DNA of 64,000 nucleotides from Hymenobacter cellulosivorans. Lineage in GTDB: Bacteria; Bacteroidota; Bacteroidia; Cytophagales; Hymenobacteraceae. The stretch spans positions 372,001 to 436,000 of the forward strand of contig NZ_CP095049.1 of assembly GCF_022919135.1 (NCBI RefSeq), in the 5' to 3' direction. The notes beneath the pieces were generated by a model, which worked only from the letters and a program-made list of their open reading frames with translations, was not told where the DNA came from and did not search any database. Of this stretch, positions 25,201-34,252 are shown in pieces (the stretch's first letter is position 1; each line of letters opens with the position of its first letter). The translations under genes and the position numbers were made by a program.

Positions 25201-28200
25201 CCGGGGTATTCAGCGCACCGAAATCTTCCCCAACCGGGACGTGGGTGCCACCGGCAACGGCTTCGAATTCTCGCTGGACTTAGCCTATTTCCCCAAGGAG
25301 CGTGGGCAGTATAACTACAACCCGGCCGTTTCGCCCGACGGCAAGTTTTTGAACCCTGATAACGAAGATCTTAACAAAGACAACTACGGCGGCATCAGCC
25401 GAGAAATCACCTTCGACACCGACTTCGACAACGCCAACGTCGAGTACATGGAGTTCTGGATGATGGACCCCTTCATCGGAGGTGACCGCGGCCACATCAA
25501 GGATTCGGAAGGCACAGACTTCAACAACACCGGCCGTACCTCCGGCGGGGAGCTATACCTGAACCTGGGCTCGGTATCGGAAGACTTACTGACGGACGCC
25601 AACCAGCACGAGTTTGAGAACGGTCTGCCTACCGATGCATCTACCATTGAGCAGGACACCAAGCGCACCCCCTGGGGCCGCGTGACGCGCCAGCAGTTTC
25701 TGACCGATGCCTTCAGCACCGCCCCTGGCGGCCGCGACCGGCAGGACATTGGCCTTGAAGGCCTCGACGACAACGAGGAGAAGTCCTTCTTTGCCGGGGT
25801 ATACAGTGGCGTGGCCGACCCCTCGGCCGACAACTTCCGCCACCACCTCGACGACTTCTACACCAACAACAACTACAAGATTCTGGGCCGTTATAAGCAG
25901 TATAACGGTATGGAAGGCAACTCCCGGGAAAACAGCCAGCTGAGTTCCACAGCCCTGCCCGATAAGGAAGACCTGAACCGCGACAACGTCATTTCGGACA
26001 CGGAGCGGTACTACGAGTGGAAAATGTCGCTGCGGCCAGACCAGATGGAAGTCGGGCAAAACTACATTGTCGATAAGGTTACCAACTCCATTACCGGCGA
26101 CCAGGTGTCGTGGTACCAGTTCCGCATCCCGATTCGCCAGCCTTCGGCCGTGCGCGGTGCCACCGAGCCCTTCGGCTTCAAATCCATCCGCTTCGTGCGC
26201 ATGTACCTCACCGGCTGGGATGCCCCCGTGGTGCTGCGCCTGGTGCAGCCCCAGTTTGTGGCCAACCAGTGGCGCCGCTTCCTGAGCCCGATTTCTCAGC
26301 CCGGCGCGCCCTGCCTGAACTGCGGCACCGACAACACGCCCTTTACCATCTCGACGGTGAGCATCGAGGAAAACGGTATTGCCGGCGTGAGCGGCACCGA
26401 CGCTATTCCCTACGTGCTGCCGCCTAACATTCAGCGCGACAAAGAATACGGCTCGAGCACCGTGAACCGGGAGCAGAACGAGCAGTCGTTGCGCCTGTGT
26501 GTGGAAGACCTGCGCGACGGGGTAGGCAAAGCCGCTTACAAAAACATCAACATCAGCATGCTGCGCTACAAGCAGCTGCGCCTGTTCCTGCACGCCGAAA
26601 GCGAAGACCGGAACCTGGGCGACAATCAGGTACGGGCTTTCGTGCGCATCGGCACCGACTACACCCAGAACTACTACGAGTACTCCTTGCCGCTGCGCAT
26701 CACCCGGCCCGGCGCCACGGGGCAGCGCGAAATCTGGCCCGAGGAAAACGAAATCCAGATTTCCTTCCAGCAGTTCATTGACGCCAAAGCGGCCCGCAAC
26801 CAGAACAAGGTAGATCTGACGGTGCCCTACGTGACGCAGTTGCCCAACGGCGCTACCATCACCATTTTGGGCAACCCCGACTTCAGCGCCGTGCAGGGCG
26901 TGATGATTGGGGTGCTCAACCCCGCCGACGACAACGCACCCAAGTCGCTGTGCCTGTGGGCCGACGAGTTCCGGGTGTTCGACTTTGAGCGGGAGAACGG
27001 CTGGGCCGCTACGGCACGTTTTAATACCAAGCTGGCCGACCTGGCCAACGTTACGGCTACCGGTAGCTTTACCTCCGTGGGCTTTGGCGGCCTGCAGGAT
27101 AAGGTGGCCCAACGCTCCCTGGACAACGTGATGCGCGGCGACCTAAACGCCGCCGTAGCTGCCGACAAGTTCTTGCCCGAGAAGCTGGGCCTACGGATTC
27201 CGGTGCTGGTGCAGGCCGGCCAGGAAAGCCGCAGCCCCAAATACGACCCACTCGACCCCGACACTAAGCTGGAGCAGTCGTTGCAAAAGTTTGAATCGGC
27301 AGAGGAACGAGCAGCTTACCGAAAAGAGGTTATTGACCAAACCAGTAGTCGAAGTATAAGTCTGCTCAACGTGCGCAAGGAGCGCGTCAATCCCGAGAAG
27401 AAGGTGCGGCCCTACGACGTGGAGAACTTTGCCCTGAGCTACGCCCTGACCGAGCGCACGCACACGGACATCCGTACCGACCGGGACTACACCAAGACCT
27501 ACACCGGGGCCCTGGCCTACGTGTACCAGACGACGCCGAAGAACTACACGCCGCTGGCCAAGATCAAAGCCCTGGACTCGCCCTACCTGAAGATTTTCCA
27601 GGACCTGAACTTCACGCCCCTGCCCAGCCGCTTTGCCTTCCGTGCCGACCTGGACCGTCGCTACAACGAGCGGCAGCTGCAGCGCACCCTGACGCCCGGC
27701 CAGGTTCCCACCACCGACGGTATTCTCCCGATTTACCAGAAGAGTTTCTTCTTCAACCGGATTTACGACCTGAAGTGGGACCTGACCAAGAGCCTGATTT
27801 TTGACTACACGGCCACCAACCGCTCGGTCATTGACGAAGGCGCGGGCCCAAGCGTGGGTAATGACCCTATTGCGCAGGCCAACCGACTGGAGTTGCGCAA
27901 TAACCTGCTGCGCGGCGGCCGTACCACCAACTTCAACCAGACCGTTGCCCTGACCTACCGGCTGCCCCTGGATAAGTTCCCGCTCACCGACTGGCTGTCG
28001 GCCGATACGCGCTACGCGGCTAACTACAGCTGGCAGGCGGCATCTACAGCGCTGAGGGCACCGGTAGAACCGGCCAACCCCGATAACCAGGCAACCGAGG
28101 AAGTAAAGCTGGGCAACACGATTCAGAACAACGCTGAAATCAGTGCCAACGGCAAGATTGACTTGGTGAAGCTCTATAACAAAGTGCGCTTCCTCAACAT

Positions 28201-29854
28201 CATCAACAATGCCCCCCCGCCCGGCCAGCAAGCCCGCACAGCCGGCCGCAACGGCACGATGATGCCGCCCTCCCTGGACCGCCTGAAGGAGCAAACCCAG
28301 CCCCCAACGGCCGCTCAGGATACAGCTAAAGGCCCGGAGCTGCGCTTCCTCAAAGCCGTGCTTCGCTCCCTAATGACGGCCCGGTCGTTGAACTTCACCT
28401 ACACCCGCAGCACGGGCACGCTGGTGCCGGGCTACCTGCCCGGAACCCGGTTTTTCGGCCTGAATCAGGACCTGGCACCCGGCATTCCTTTTGTTCTGGG
28501 CCAGCAGTACAACCTCGATGATCTGTATAACCGCTTCAACTCCAACGGCTGGTACACCCGGCGCAGCGACCTGCTCAACACCCCGTTCAGCTCCCTGCTC
28601 ACCGAAAACCTGACCCTGCGCACAGCCCTGGAGCCATTCCGCGACTTCAACATCCAGCTGGATGGCCGCTGGCAGCGGGTGCGCAACAACGAGACGTTCT
28701 ACCGGCTCGCCATCGATACGACTACGCTGCTGCCCTATCAGCGGCCCGTGGGAGACCTGCGCGGCGACAGTCTGGCCCTGCGTCTGCCGCAGAGTTCGGG
28801 CACGTTCAGCACTTCATTTATTTCCATCCGGACCCTGTTTGGCGACCGAAGAGAAAATGGAGCCGTATCGAAGGCCTTCAACCGGTTCATCGAAAACCGC
28901 GGCATCATCCGGGACCGGCTGCAGCAGGCTAATGAAAGAGCTTACAGCGCCAACCGGACTGATCAGAAAGGCATTTACGGCTACAACTCCCAAGAAGTCC
29001 TGATTCCGGCCTTTATCGACGCGTACCAAGGCCGCTCGTCGGATGGTTACAAGGCCAAGAAGTTTAACCCCTTCGCTTTGCTGCCCGTGCCCAACTGGCG
29101 CATCGACTACAACGGCCTGGCCGAGCTGCCCTTCATGAAGCGCTACTTCCGCTCCATCACGCTAAACCACCAGTATGCCTCGTCTTACACGGTGGCTAGC
29201 TACACTACCTCCACGCTGTATTCGCAGGAACCGGGTTCATTCCCGGACTTGCTGAATATCTCCCAGCAGTTTATTCCTTACTACGTGGTGGGTCAGGTTA
29301 CCATTGCCGAGCGCCTTTCGCCGCTGATTGGCGTCAACTTCCAGACCCTGCAGAAAGTGACGGGCCGCGTGGAGTTGCGCACGGAGCGGGGAATTACCCT
29401 GAGCACCACAAACAACGCTCAGGTAACCGAGCTGCACTCCCAGGAACTGGTTATCGGCTTTGGCTACGCCACCAACCGCCTGAAGATTCCCTTCCGCATC
29501 GGCGGGGAACAACGGGTGCTGAAAAACGAGCTGACAGCCCGCCTCGACCTTTCCATTCGCGACAATACCACGATTCAACGCACGATTGAAGATGTAGTAG
29601 ACCCGCTTTCCCTGGATCCTATTACCCGCGAAATAGTTGAGAACCCCGAGCCCAGCGTTGGCCGCGCCAAAGGTCTGACCAGCAACGGAACCCGTCAGCT
29701 CCAGCTGCGGCCCACCATTGACTACGTGCTTAACCAGCGCTTGAACCTGCAGATTTTCTTCTCCCGCACCGTTACGGAGCCGCGCGGGCAGAACTCGTTC
29801 AAGAACTCAGCTACCGAGGGAGGCCTACAGCTCCGCTATAGCCTCTCGCAGTAA
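22289..29854 (+). CDS. sprA: SprA, outer-membrane translocon of the type IX secretion system
   Basis: A 2521-residue protein. SprA forms the very large outer-membrane barrel through which type IX cargo leaves the cell, and in gliders it is needed for adhesin export. Its size, the N-terminal hydrophobic export signal (TVSVVIVASLLAWWSQA), the early ITPKIYLGPMADRLFGG-like region (IPKIYLGPMADRLFGGSYVDI), the repeated long strand-rich segments and the Tyr/Asn-rich C-terminal third are those of SprA. The start is non-ATG: TTG 22289, or TTG 22298; no ATG lies before the signal sequence. The frame is continuous over 7.5 kb, ending YSLSQ. Two predicted type IX cargo proteins are encoded at 37235 and 50623. 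Confidence 0.95.
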   Translation: MLHLNSGKKSLTVSVVIVASLLAWWSQAAPTGAGPFALRQLWAWLPKPGRLSRVAFAPDTPRVVLPDTSRYRPSRRPKVAPEDRPGSPFAPQRRQSPLLLDLPSNVNLQVTPDDSLEYYDVREKVGADIDFRDPSLMTFQEYSEWQQRQAVRDYFRSRSAGGVVGDPAAPETKRLIPKIYLGPMADRLFGGSYVDIRPNGAVTLRMGARFNRNLNPTLTLRQQRVGDFQYEQNMNLNLTGQIGEKLRLTFNYDTKAAFDFENNMKLDYTGFETEIIRKIELGNVSLPLNNSLIQGGQNLFGVKTQLQFGKLAVTAVASTLRGTADAVSVQNGAQSRNFEIKSSQYERDRHFFLAQFFRDRYDAALRNLPTIQSGVEINNIEVYVTNDNRQSDNLRNVVGLMDLAEPVRVYREQFRRSLSRLPADNGSNREYQEVVIDGTTRARSTESVDNYLNTKYGGRQQLTKTVDYERVRARLLNPREYTLNPQLGYLSLNTPLLPEQVLAVAYTYTYNGKTYSVGELSTNNTQVAPDQVLYLKMLKASNPGVNLADPNVNTENKNLLTRNLPTWDLMMKNIYALNASQLNRDNFQLQIVYKDDATGVDLISLKEGQRIANRPIIEVLNLDNVNPNNDQNPDGNFDFFPGTTIDPDLGKIIFPVVEPFGSYLRAQFDTANVNTTIAQQERDLARRYVYQELYTQTQSDAQQRQEKDKFFLRGRFQATATDEISLPGLGIAEGSVRVTSGSTVLEEGRDYQVFYDQAKVKILNASYLNSANELKVSFEKNALVQVQPRKLLGARFDYRLNQDVNFGATVLHLLENQAPGINRVNIGDEPGNNTIYGFDVNMRRESRALTKYLDMLPLISTKEPSSVAFSGEIAQLVPGKSKLGRGEDGVSYIDDFENARTPYSLGGVSAAMAWRLAATPITIPKPANTTDLGYGFKRAKLAWYTVDQTYYTGGPGKPSNINDTDLKDHYTRGIQRTEIFPNRDVGATGNGFEFSLDLAYFPKERGQYNYNPAVSPDGKFLNPDNEDLNKDNYGGISREITFDTDFDNANVEYMEFWMMDPFIGGDRGHIKDSEGTDFNNTGRTSGGELYLNLGSVSEDLLTDANQHEFENGLPTDASTIEQDTKRTPWGRVTRQQFLTDAFSTAPGGRDRQDIGLEGLDDNEEKSFFAGVYSGVADPSADNFRHHLDDFYTNNNYKILGRYKQYNGMEGNSRENSQLSSTALPDKEDLNRDNVISDTERYYEWKMSLRPDQMEVGQNYIVDKVTNSITGDQVSWYQFRIPIRQPSAVRGATEPFGFKSIRFVRMYLTGWDAPVVLRLVQPQFVANQWRRFLSPISQPGAPCLNCGTDNTPFTISTVSIEENGIAGVSGTDAIPYVLPPNIQRDKEYGSSTVNREQNEQSLRLCVEDLRDGVGKAAYKNINISMLRYKQLRLFLHAESEDRNLGDNQVRAFVRIGTDYTQNYYEYSLPLRITRPGATGQREIWPEENEIQISFQQFIDAKAARNQNKVDLTVPYVTQLPNGATITILGNPDFSAVQGVMIGVLNPADDNAPKSLCLWADEFRVFDFERENGWAATARFNTKLADLANVTATGSFTSVGFGGLQDKVAQRSLDNVMRGDLNAAVAADKFLPEKLGLRIPVLVQAGQESRSPKYDPLDPDTKLEQSLQKFESAEERAAYRKEVIDQTSSRSISLLNVRKERVNPEKKVRPYDVENFALSYALTERTHTDIRTDRDYTKTYTGALAYVYQTTPKNYTPLAKIKALDSPYLKIFQDLNFTPLPSRFAFRADLDRRYNERQLQRTLTPGQVPTTDGILPIYQKSFFFNRIYDLKWDLTKSLIFDYTATNRSVIDEGAGPSVGNDPIAQANRLELRNNLLRGGRTTNFNQTVALTYRLPLDKFPLTDWLSADTRYAANYSWQAASTALRAPVEPANPDNQATEEVKLGNTIQNNAEISANGKIDLVKLYNKVRFLNIINNAPPPGQQARTAGRNGTMMPPSLDRLKEQTQPPTAAQDTAKGPELRFLKAVLRSLMTARSLNFTYTRSTGTLVPGYLPGTRFFGLNQDLAPGIPFVLGQQYNLDDLYNRFNSNGWYTRRSDLLNTPFSSLLTENLTLRTALEPFRDFNIQLDGRWQRVRNNETFYRLAIDTTTLLPYQRPVGDLRGDSLALRLPQSSGTFSTSFISIRTLFGDRRENGAVSKAFNRFIENRGIIRDRLQQANERAYSANRTDQKGIYGYNSQEVLIPAFIDAYQGRSSDGYKAKKFNPFALLPVPNWRIDYNGLAELPFMKRYFRSITLNHQYASSYTVASYTTSTLYSQEPGSFPDLLNISQQFIPYYVVGQVTIAERLSPLIGVNFQTLQKVTGRVELRTERGITLSTTNNAQVTELHSQELVIGFGYATNRLKIPFRIGGEQRVLKNELTARLDLSIRDNTTIQRTIEDVVDPLSLDPITREIVENPEPSVGRAKGLTSNGTRQLQLRPTIDYVLNQRLNLQIFFSRTVTEPRGQNSFKNSATEGGLQLRYSLSQ

Positions 29855-29885
29855 GCAGCTGCATCCAGCACGCCTCTTTACTTCT

Positions 29886-29923
29886 CAGCCCCGGCCCTTT
29901 TCAGGAGCCGGGGCTGTTTTTTT
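29886..29923 (+). terminator. Terminator after sprA
   Basis: CAGCCCCGGC/GCCGGGGCTG stem followed by TTTTTTT. Confidence 0.88.
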
Positions 29924-29977
29924 CTATTTCGCTCTATTTGCGGGGTTCTCTTTTTAGCCATTTCGCACGCCAACCCG

Positions 29978-29985
29978 TACTTTTG
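29978..29985 (+). promoter_or_regulatory. -7 element upstream of gcvH
   Basis: TACTTTTG, fitting TAnnTTTG, 47 bases before the ATG. Confidence 0.5.
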
Positions 29986-30032
29986 GCCCCAGGCGCCCTG
30001 CGCCGGTATTCAACCTCCCAAAACAACACCCC

Positions 30033-30413
30033 ATGAATCTCCCCGCTAATCTGAAGTACACCAAAGAGCACGAATGGATTCGTGTGGAAGGCGAATTTGC
30101 TTATATCGGCATCACCGACCACGCCCAGAAAGAACTCGGCGACATCGTGTATGTGGACATTGACACGCTTGATAAAGAAGTAGGTCAAAACGAGATTTTC
30201 GGTACCGTAGAAGCCGTAAAGACGGTTTCCGATCTGTATAGCCCGGTGTCGGGCACGGTGGTAGAAATCAACGACAAGCTCGACGGCAGCCCCGAAACGG
30301 TCAACTCTGATCCTTACGGCGACGGTTGGATGATTAAAATGAGCCTGTCGAACCCCGCCGAAGTAGACGCCCTGCTCACGGCTGAAAGCTACGGTGAGCT
30401 GATCGGCGCTTAA
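30033..30413 (+). CDS. gcvH: Glycine cleavage system H protein
   Basis: A 126-residue lipoyl carrier that shuttles the aminomethyl group between the P and T proteins in glycine cleavage, and can serve as a lipoate-relay substrate. The lipoylation Lys63 sits in the family signature GTVEAVKTVSDLYSP. The N-terminus LKYTKEHEWIRVEG and the DGWMIKM and ESYGELIGA ends are canonical. gcvP and gcvT are not adjacent. A VanZ-like gene follows after 13 bases, so the unit may extend to it and the M28 peptidase. Confidence 0.97.
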   Translation: MNLPANLKYTKEHEWIRVEGEFAYIGITDHAQKELGDIVYVDIDTLDKEVGQNEIFGTVEAVKTVSDLYSPVSGTVVEINDKLDGSPETVNSDPYGDGWMIKMSLSNPAEVDALLTAESYGELIGA

Positions 30414-30426
30414 TACCCGCCTTCCC

Positions 30427-30834
30427 GTGCTATCTGCCGCGCCGCCCCCGCCTCGTCGCCGAGCCTTTGTCGCTCTGCCCCTGGCGTGGGCGGCGTTGCT
30501 ATTGATCCTGACCCTGACGCCGGCCAAGTCCATGCCGACGGTGCCGCCGTGGGAGCTTATTTCTTTCGACTCCGCTGCGCATGCCTTTTTCTTTTTGGTA
30601 CTGGCGGCGCTGAGTTATTTTTCCAGCGTCCGCCAACAGCGCTATTCCTGGCGCAAGCGCCACGCCTTTAGCGTAGTTCTAGTGGAAGGAATAGCGTTGG
30701 GCGCACTCATTGAGCTGCTACAGATTACCATGGACCTAGGCCGGCACGGTGAGTGGTCCGACCTAATCAGCGACAGTATCGGTACCGTAACCGGCTTGCT
30801 GTTGGCGCGGGCTTTGCGCCGTTGGTGGGCTTAA
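30427..30834 (+). CDS. VanZ-like small membrane protein
   Basis: A 135-residue protein starting at GTG 30427, 13 bases after gcvH. It has four hydrophobic segments. The pattern LILTLTPAKSMP, then FDSAAHAFFFLVLAAL, IALGALIELLQ, and a final GRHGEWSDLISDSIGTVTGLLLA is that of VanZ-like proteins (PF04892): the conserved His of the second span, Glu of the third and Asp pair of the last are all present. VanZ relatives are linked to teicoplanin tolerance and phosphatidylglycerol-related functions, but for this small form no function is known. Basic residues cluster at both ends. Confidence 0.82.
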   Translation: MLSAAPPPPRRRAFVALPLAWAALLLILTLTPAKSMPTVPPWELISFDSAAHAFFFLVLAALSYFSSVRQQRYSWRKRHAFSVVLVEGIALGALIELLQITMDLGRHGEWSDLISDSIGTVTGLLLARALRRWWA

Positions 30835-30849
30835 CCTTGGTTGATTAGT

Positions 30850-32160
30850 ATGGCGCATCCCTTACCCTTGCTGACTACTGCCCATCTCTGGGGACTGGGG
30901 CTCGGCGCTCTACTTAGCACCACGGCCCCTCCCACCGCACTCAGTCAGGATATGGGACGGGCCCGGGCCACCATCACCACGTTGGCCGCTCCGGCAATGC
31001 ACGGCCGGGGCTATGTAAATAAAGGGGAGGCGAAGGCAGCACGCTTCATTCGCCAGCGCTTTCGGGAATTAGGCCTGCACACCTTTACGCCGCACTACAC
31101 CCAGTTGTTTCCCATTGCCATCAATACCTTTCCCGGCCAGTGCGCCCTGGCAATTGATGGTAAAGCGTTGGTTGCCGGCACCGATTTTATTCTGGAGCCT
31201 ACTTCGGGCCCGGGCCAAGTCCGCGCCCCCGTCACGGTCCTGGATACCCTGATATTTACGGACGAGCAGGCAGGCCAACGCTTCCTGATGCGCAGTCTGC
31301 AGGGCCAGGCGCTGCTCTTGCATCACCGCGACGCCGAACGGATACGGACCCTGCCGGACGCCTTTGCTCAGCATATTGCCCAAGCTGCCGCTCTGATTAC
31401 ACTCCTTCCGGACAAGCTCACGGCCTCTTTGGCTGGTCAACAAGCAGCGCAGCCCCGCCTACAGGTGCTGGCTAGTCGGTGGCCGGCCCGCGCCACGCAG
31501 GTCAGCGTGCGGGTAGATGCACGGTTAATGCCGAGTTATCCAACCCAGAACATCATCGGCTACGTCCCCGGCCGCGTCCAGCCTGACTCTTTCCTGGTGG
31601 TTTCAGCTCACTATGACCATCTGGGGCGCATGGGCAAGGACACATATTTTCCGGGAGCTAACGACAACGCCAGCGGCACAGCCCTGCTGCTGGAACTGGC
31701 CAGCCATTATGCCAAACCTGAAAACCAGCCGGCCTACTCGATTGTATTCATGGCCTTCGGTGCAGAAGAGGCCGGCTTGCTTGGCTCAGGCTATTACGTG
31801 CAGCATCCCCTATTCCCATTGGAGCGGGTGCGGTTTTTAGTCAACCTCGACTTGGAGGGCACTGGCCAAGAAGGCATTACCGTTGTGAATGGCCGCCTAC
31901 TGGAAAAGCCTTTCCGTGTACTAGACCAGCTCAATACCCAGCGCCACTACGTGTCTTCTATTGCGGCCCGCGGCCGGGCAGCCAACTCCGACCATTTTCC
32001 TTTCTCTGAGCGCAACGTGCCGTCTTTTTTCCTCTACACCCGCGGGGGTAGCAAAGCTTACCACGATGTGTACGATAAGCCGGAAGCGCTGACTCTAACC
32101 GCCTTCTCCGGCGTCTTCCATCTAGTCAAAGACTTTTTTGCCACACTGGCCCACGAGTAG
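30850..32160 (+). CDS. M28 family zinc aminopeptidase, secreted
   Basis: A 436-residue exported exopeptidase. The N-terminus carries a hydrophobic signal region (~8-32). A PA-like insert domain (~120-225) precedes the di-zinc catalytic domain. Its five metal ligands are visible in order: His254 (VSAHYDHLG), Asp272 (GANDNASG), Glu307 (GAEEAGLLGS, with the catalytic base Glu306), Asp334 (NLDLEGTG) and His405 (AYHDVYD). The gene should release N-terminal residues from peptides in the periplasm or outside the cell. ATG 30850 is chosen; an in-frame TTG lies 9 bases upstream. It follows the VanZ-like gene by 15 bases. Confidence 0.92.
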   Translation: MAHPLPLLTTAHLWGLGLGALLSTTAPPTALSQDMGRARATITTLAAPAMHGRGYVNKGEAKAARFIRQRFRELGLHTFTPHYTQLFPIAINTFPGQCALAIDGKALVAGTDFILEPTSGPGQVRAPVTVLDTLIFTDEQAGQRFLMRSLQGQALLLHHRDAERIRTLPDAFAQHIAQAAALITLLPDKLTASLAGQQAAQPRLQVLASRWPARATQVSVRVDARLMPSYPTQNIIGYVPGRVQPDSFLVVSAHYDHLGRMGKDTYFPGANDNASGTALLLELASHYAKPENQPAYSIVFMAFGAEEAGLLGSGYYVQHPLFPLERVRFLVNLDLEGTGQEGITVVNGRLLEKPFRVLDQLNTQRHYVSSIAARGRAANSDHFPFSERNVPSFFLYTRGGSKAYHDVYDKPEALTLTAFSGVFHLVKDFFATLAHE

Positions 32161-32242
32161 AAAGCTAATACTCATCTTAGCTTCTGGAACAATATCAGTA
32201 AAGCTGCTTTCAATAGCTGCGTTGCCCGTCCCTGTTAAACGC

Positions 32243-32290
32243 AATAATCCCGGAATCATCAGCCCTTAGGCTAATAATTCCGGGATTATT
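32243..32290. terminator. Shared terminator of convergent genes
   Basis: A 14-15 bp stem, AATAATCCCGGAAT against ATTCCGGGATTATT, with a second small stem AGCC/GGCT inside the loop. It lies between the M28 gene and the minus-strand gene that ends at 32324. Confidence 0.8.
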
Positions 32291-32323
32291 AAATTCTATC
32301 AGTAAGCTACCGACTGGGGCTGC

Positions 32324-32866
32324 TTAGCCGTTCGACTTGAACGAAGCCATAATCTGCTTAGCAACTGCCTCCCACTCGGGCTTCTGGCGGTCGGCGCAGG
32401 TGAAGTTGCACATCAACAGTTTGCCTTCCACGTCAGTGAAGAAAACCAGGTTGTACACTTCGTGGCCCAGCTCCGGCTTCATCAGTTCCATGAAACCAAT
32501 CTTACGGCCATTCACTTCCTTCACACCTTTGTTGAACCACTTCGCCTCTTTGTACTGCTTGGAGTACATCTTGTAGAAGTTGTCGGCATACATGTCGATC
32601 ATGTCCTGATCGGCCGTGTTGTCAGTGTAAGTGAAGGCGATGCTGGCCTCCTTGTTATTGGTGTAGATGACGCTGGGACGGCTCTGGGCTTTAGCGTAGT
32701 TAAAGTCCATCTGCTGCTCGCTCATCACCTCAAACCCCTTGGGAATCAAGATTTCAACTCGCTCGCTGAGTACACGCTTCTTAATCATTTCCACCTCGGC
32801 GAAGGGGCGGAATGCCGACAGCATGAGTGTCAGCAAAAGTACGGGAGCTAGTAAGGCTTTTTTCAT
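32324..32866 (-). CDS. Secreted PsbP/DcrB-like protein of unknown function
   Basis: A 180-residue protein with a signal peptide (MKKALLAPVLLLTLMLSAFRPFA). The mature part (RVEILIPKGFEVMSEQQM, then SIAFTYTDNTADQDMIDMYADN, GRKIGFMELM and YNLVFFTDVEGKLLMCNFTC) has the strand-helix order of the PsbP/DcrB-like fold found in many small exported Bacteroidota proteins. No enzymatic motif is seen. ATG 32866 is chosen because the signal peptide begins there; the frame is open another 64 codons upstream through AT-rich sequence that does not look coding. The fold assignment is by pattern and is only moderately sure. Confidence 0.6.
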   Translation of the reverse strand: MKKALLAPVLLLTLMLSAFRPFAEVEMIKKRVLSERVEILIPKGFEVMSEQQMDFNYAKAQSRPSVIYTNNKEASIAFTYTDNTADQDMIDMYADNFYKMYSKQYKEAKWFNKGVKEVNGRKIGFMELMKPELGHEVYNLVFFTDVEGKLLMCNFTCADRQKPEWEAVAKQIMASFKSNG

Positions 32867-33198
32867 AGTAGTGGCTGAAAAAAACGTGGAATTCAAGGGT
32901 AAGTAAAACTCCGAATATTGAGTAGTCACTCTGTTCGGATAACACAATTTACGCAGAAAATCTGAAGCTGCAAATTTTCGATTGAAAATAATTGACTTCA
33001 TCAACTCGAACCATGTCAACTGAGGCAGAAAACGAGGTTTTGAGCTTACTAAGGGCATTTACGAGAAATAGCTATTTCCGGATGTCCTTTGGAGCAACAT
33101 AAAATCTTTGGAAGAGGTATAGCATTACAACTATACCAAAATTTATGTCAAAAGTTCAATTTCACATATTGGTACGGGCTAATAGTAGAGCAATGAAC
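32867..33198. other. AT-rich intergenic region between two minus-strand genes
   Basis: About 330 bases. The best promoter candidate is TACCCTTG (minus, 32894-32901), one mismatch from TAnnTTTG. I see no clear terminator for yicC and no gene. Confidence 0.4.
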
Positions 33199-34092
33199 TT
33201 AGAGAATATTGTTGATTTGTTCCTTGATCTTCTCCAGCTCTTCCTTCATGCCGACCACCAGGTGTTGAACCGTAGAATCATTTGCCTTTGAGCCGATTGT
33301 GTTGATTTCGCGGCCAATTTCCTGCGAAATAAAGGCTAATTTCTTTCCGCTGGGCTCAGGGATACCTACAGTTTCGATGAAGTACTGCAAATGGCTGGTC
33401 AAACGAACCTTTTCCTCGGCAATGTCAAGCTTCTCAATATAGTAAAGAACCTCTTGCTCAAAGCGCACCGGATTGAACTGCTCGTGCGAAGTAAGCTCGG
33501 CCAGATGCTGTTGCAACCGTAGCCGAACCTGCTCAATACGGGTCGGGTCGTGGTGCTCCACTTCACTCAGGAATTCCTGGATGTGCCCTACATACCCGAT
33601 GATTTCGCCAGTAAGCGTCTGGCCCTCATCATGCCGGAACTGGTTGACGCGCTCCAGAGCCTCCGTGACCAGGGGCAGCAGCTCTTCCCAGCTTACTTCC
33701 TCTTCTTCCTCCGCAACGCTGGCCTCGGAAGGCGCCTGTAATACGCCGGGCATAGTAAGCGCTAGGGCAAACAGCTGATCCTTGGGAGCTCCCACCAGTT
33801 CGGCCGCTTTTTCCAATTCCCGATAGGAGGCCAATAAGGTTTCCTGATTGAGAACGGCGCTGGGCCGCACCGCACTACGGGGCCGCACAAAGTCAAAACT
33901 TAAGTTAACCTTGCCCCGAACCAGGCTTTTAGTTATAAGATTTCGAAGTTCCAATTCCCGGTCCTGCAGGAAGCGCGGCAAACGCAGGCTCAAATCTAGC
34001 GTTTTGGAATTCAGAGACTTGATTTCGACCGTGGCCGAATAACGGTCGGTTTCGCGGTGGGCGATACCGTAGCCGGTCATGGACAAAAGCAT
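33199..34092 (-). CDS. YicC family endoribonuclease-like protein
   Basis: A 297-residue protein of the YicC/YloC family, whose members are reported as RNA-cleaving enzymes in several bacteria. The N-terminal signature (LLSMTGYGIAHRET, then VEIKSLNSKTLDLSLRLP and ELELRNLITKSLVRGKVNLS) and the conserved C-terminal DUF1732 part (SGKKLAFISQEIGREINTIGSKAND with KEELEKIKEQINNIL) are both present. ATG 34092 is chosen as family proteins begin 4-5 residues before SMTGYG. It is monocistronic and divergent from the TonB receptor gene. Confidence 0.92.
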   Translation of the reverse strand: MLLSMTGYGIAHRETDRYSATVEIKSLNSKTLDLSLRLPRFLQDRELELRNLITKSLVRGKVNLSFDFVRPRSAVRPSAVLNQETLLASYRELEKAAELVGAPKDQLFALALTMPGVLQAPSEASVAEEEEEVSWEELLPLVTEALERVNQFRHDEGQTLTGEIIGYVGHIQEFLSEVEHHDPTRIEQVRLRLQQHLAELTSHEQFNPVRFEQEVLYYIEKLDIAEEKVRLTSHLQYFIETVGIPEPSGKKLAFISQEIGREINTIGSKANDSTVQHLVVGMKEELEKIKEQINNIL

Positions 34093-34128
34093 GGAAAGTG
34101 GGAAAAGTGGGTCGGGTGAAAGCGGGTG

Positions 34129-34136
34129 CAAAAGTA
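34129..34136 (-). promoter_or_regulatory. -7 element of yicC-like gene
   Basis: TACTTTTG on the minus strand, fitting TAnnTTTG, 37 bases before the start codon. Confidence 0.5.
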
Positions 34137-34221
34137 ATGGTTTTCAACATAATATGTATATATCCCCCTGACAATAACATAAGCGTAATATTGTCGCAAT
34201 ACTGGCATAATAGGGCTACGG

Positions 34222-34229
34222 TAGTTTTG
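34222..34229 (+). promoter_or_regulatory. -7 element of the TonB receptor gene
   Basis: TAGTTTTG, fitting TAnnTTTG. It overlaps an in-frame GTG at 34229, which makes that codon an unlikely start and favours ATG 34253. Confidence 0.55.
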
Positions 34230-34252
34230 TGAAACGAAAAAATCACAGCTGT

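Noticed and set aside
25586..27112. A 508-codon minus-strand open frame opposite sprA
   Set aside because: Antisense frame with biased composition and no domain; sprA is intact over the same region.
29924..30032. Possible glycine riboswitch before gcvH
   Set aside because: The leader is about 110 bases and only about 40 follow the -7 element, too short for the tandem aptamer; no matching fold seen.
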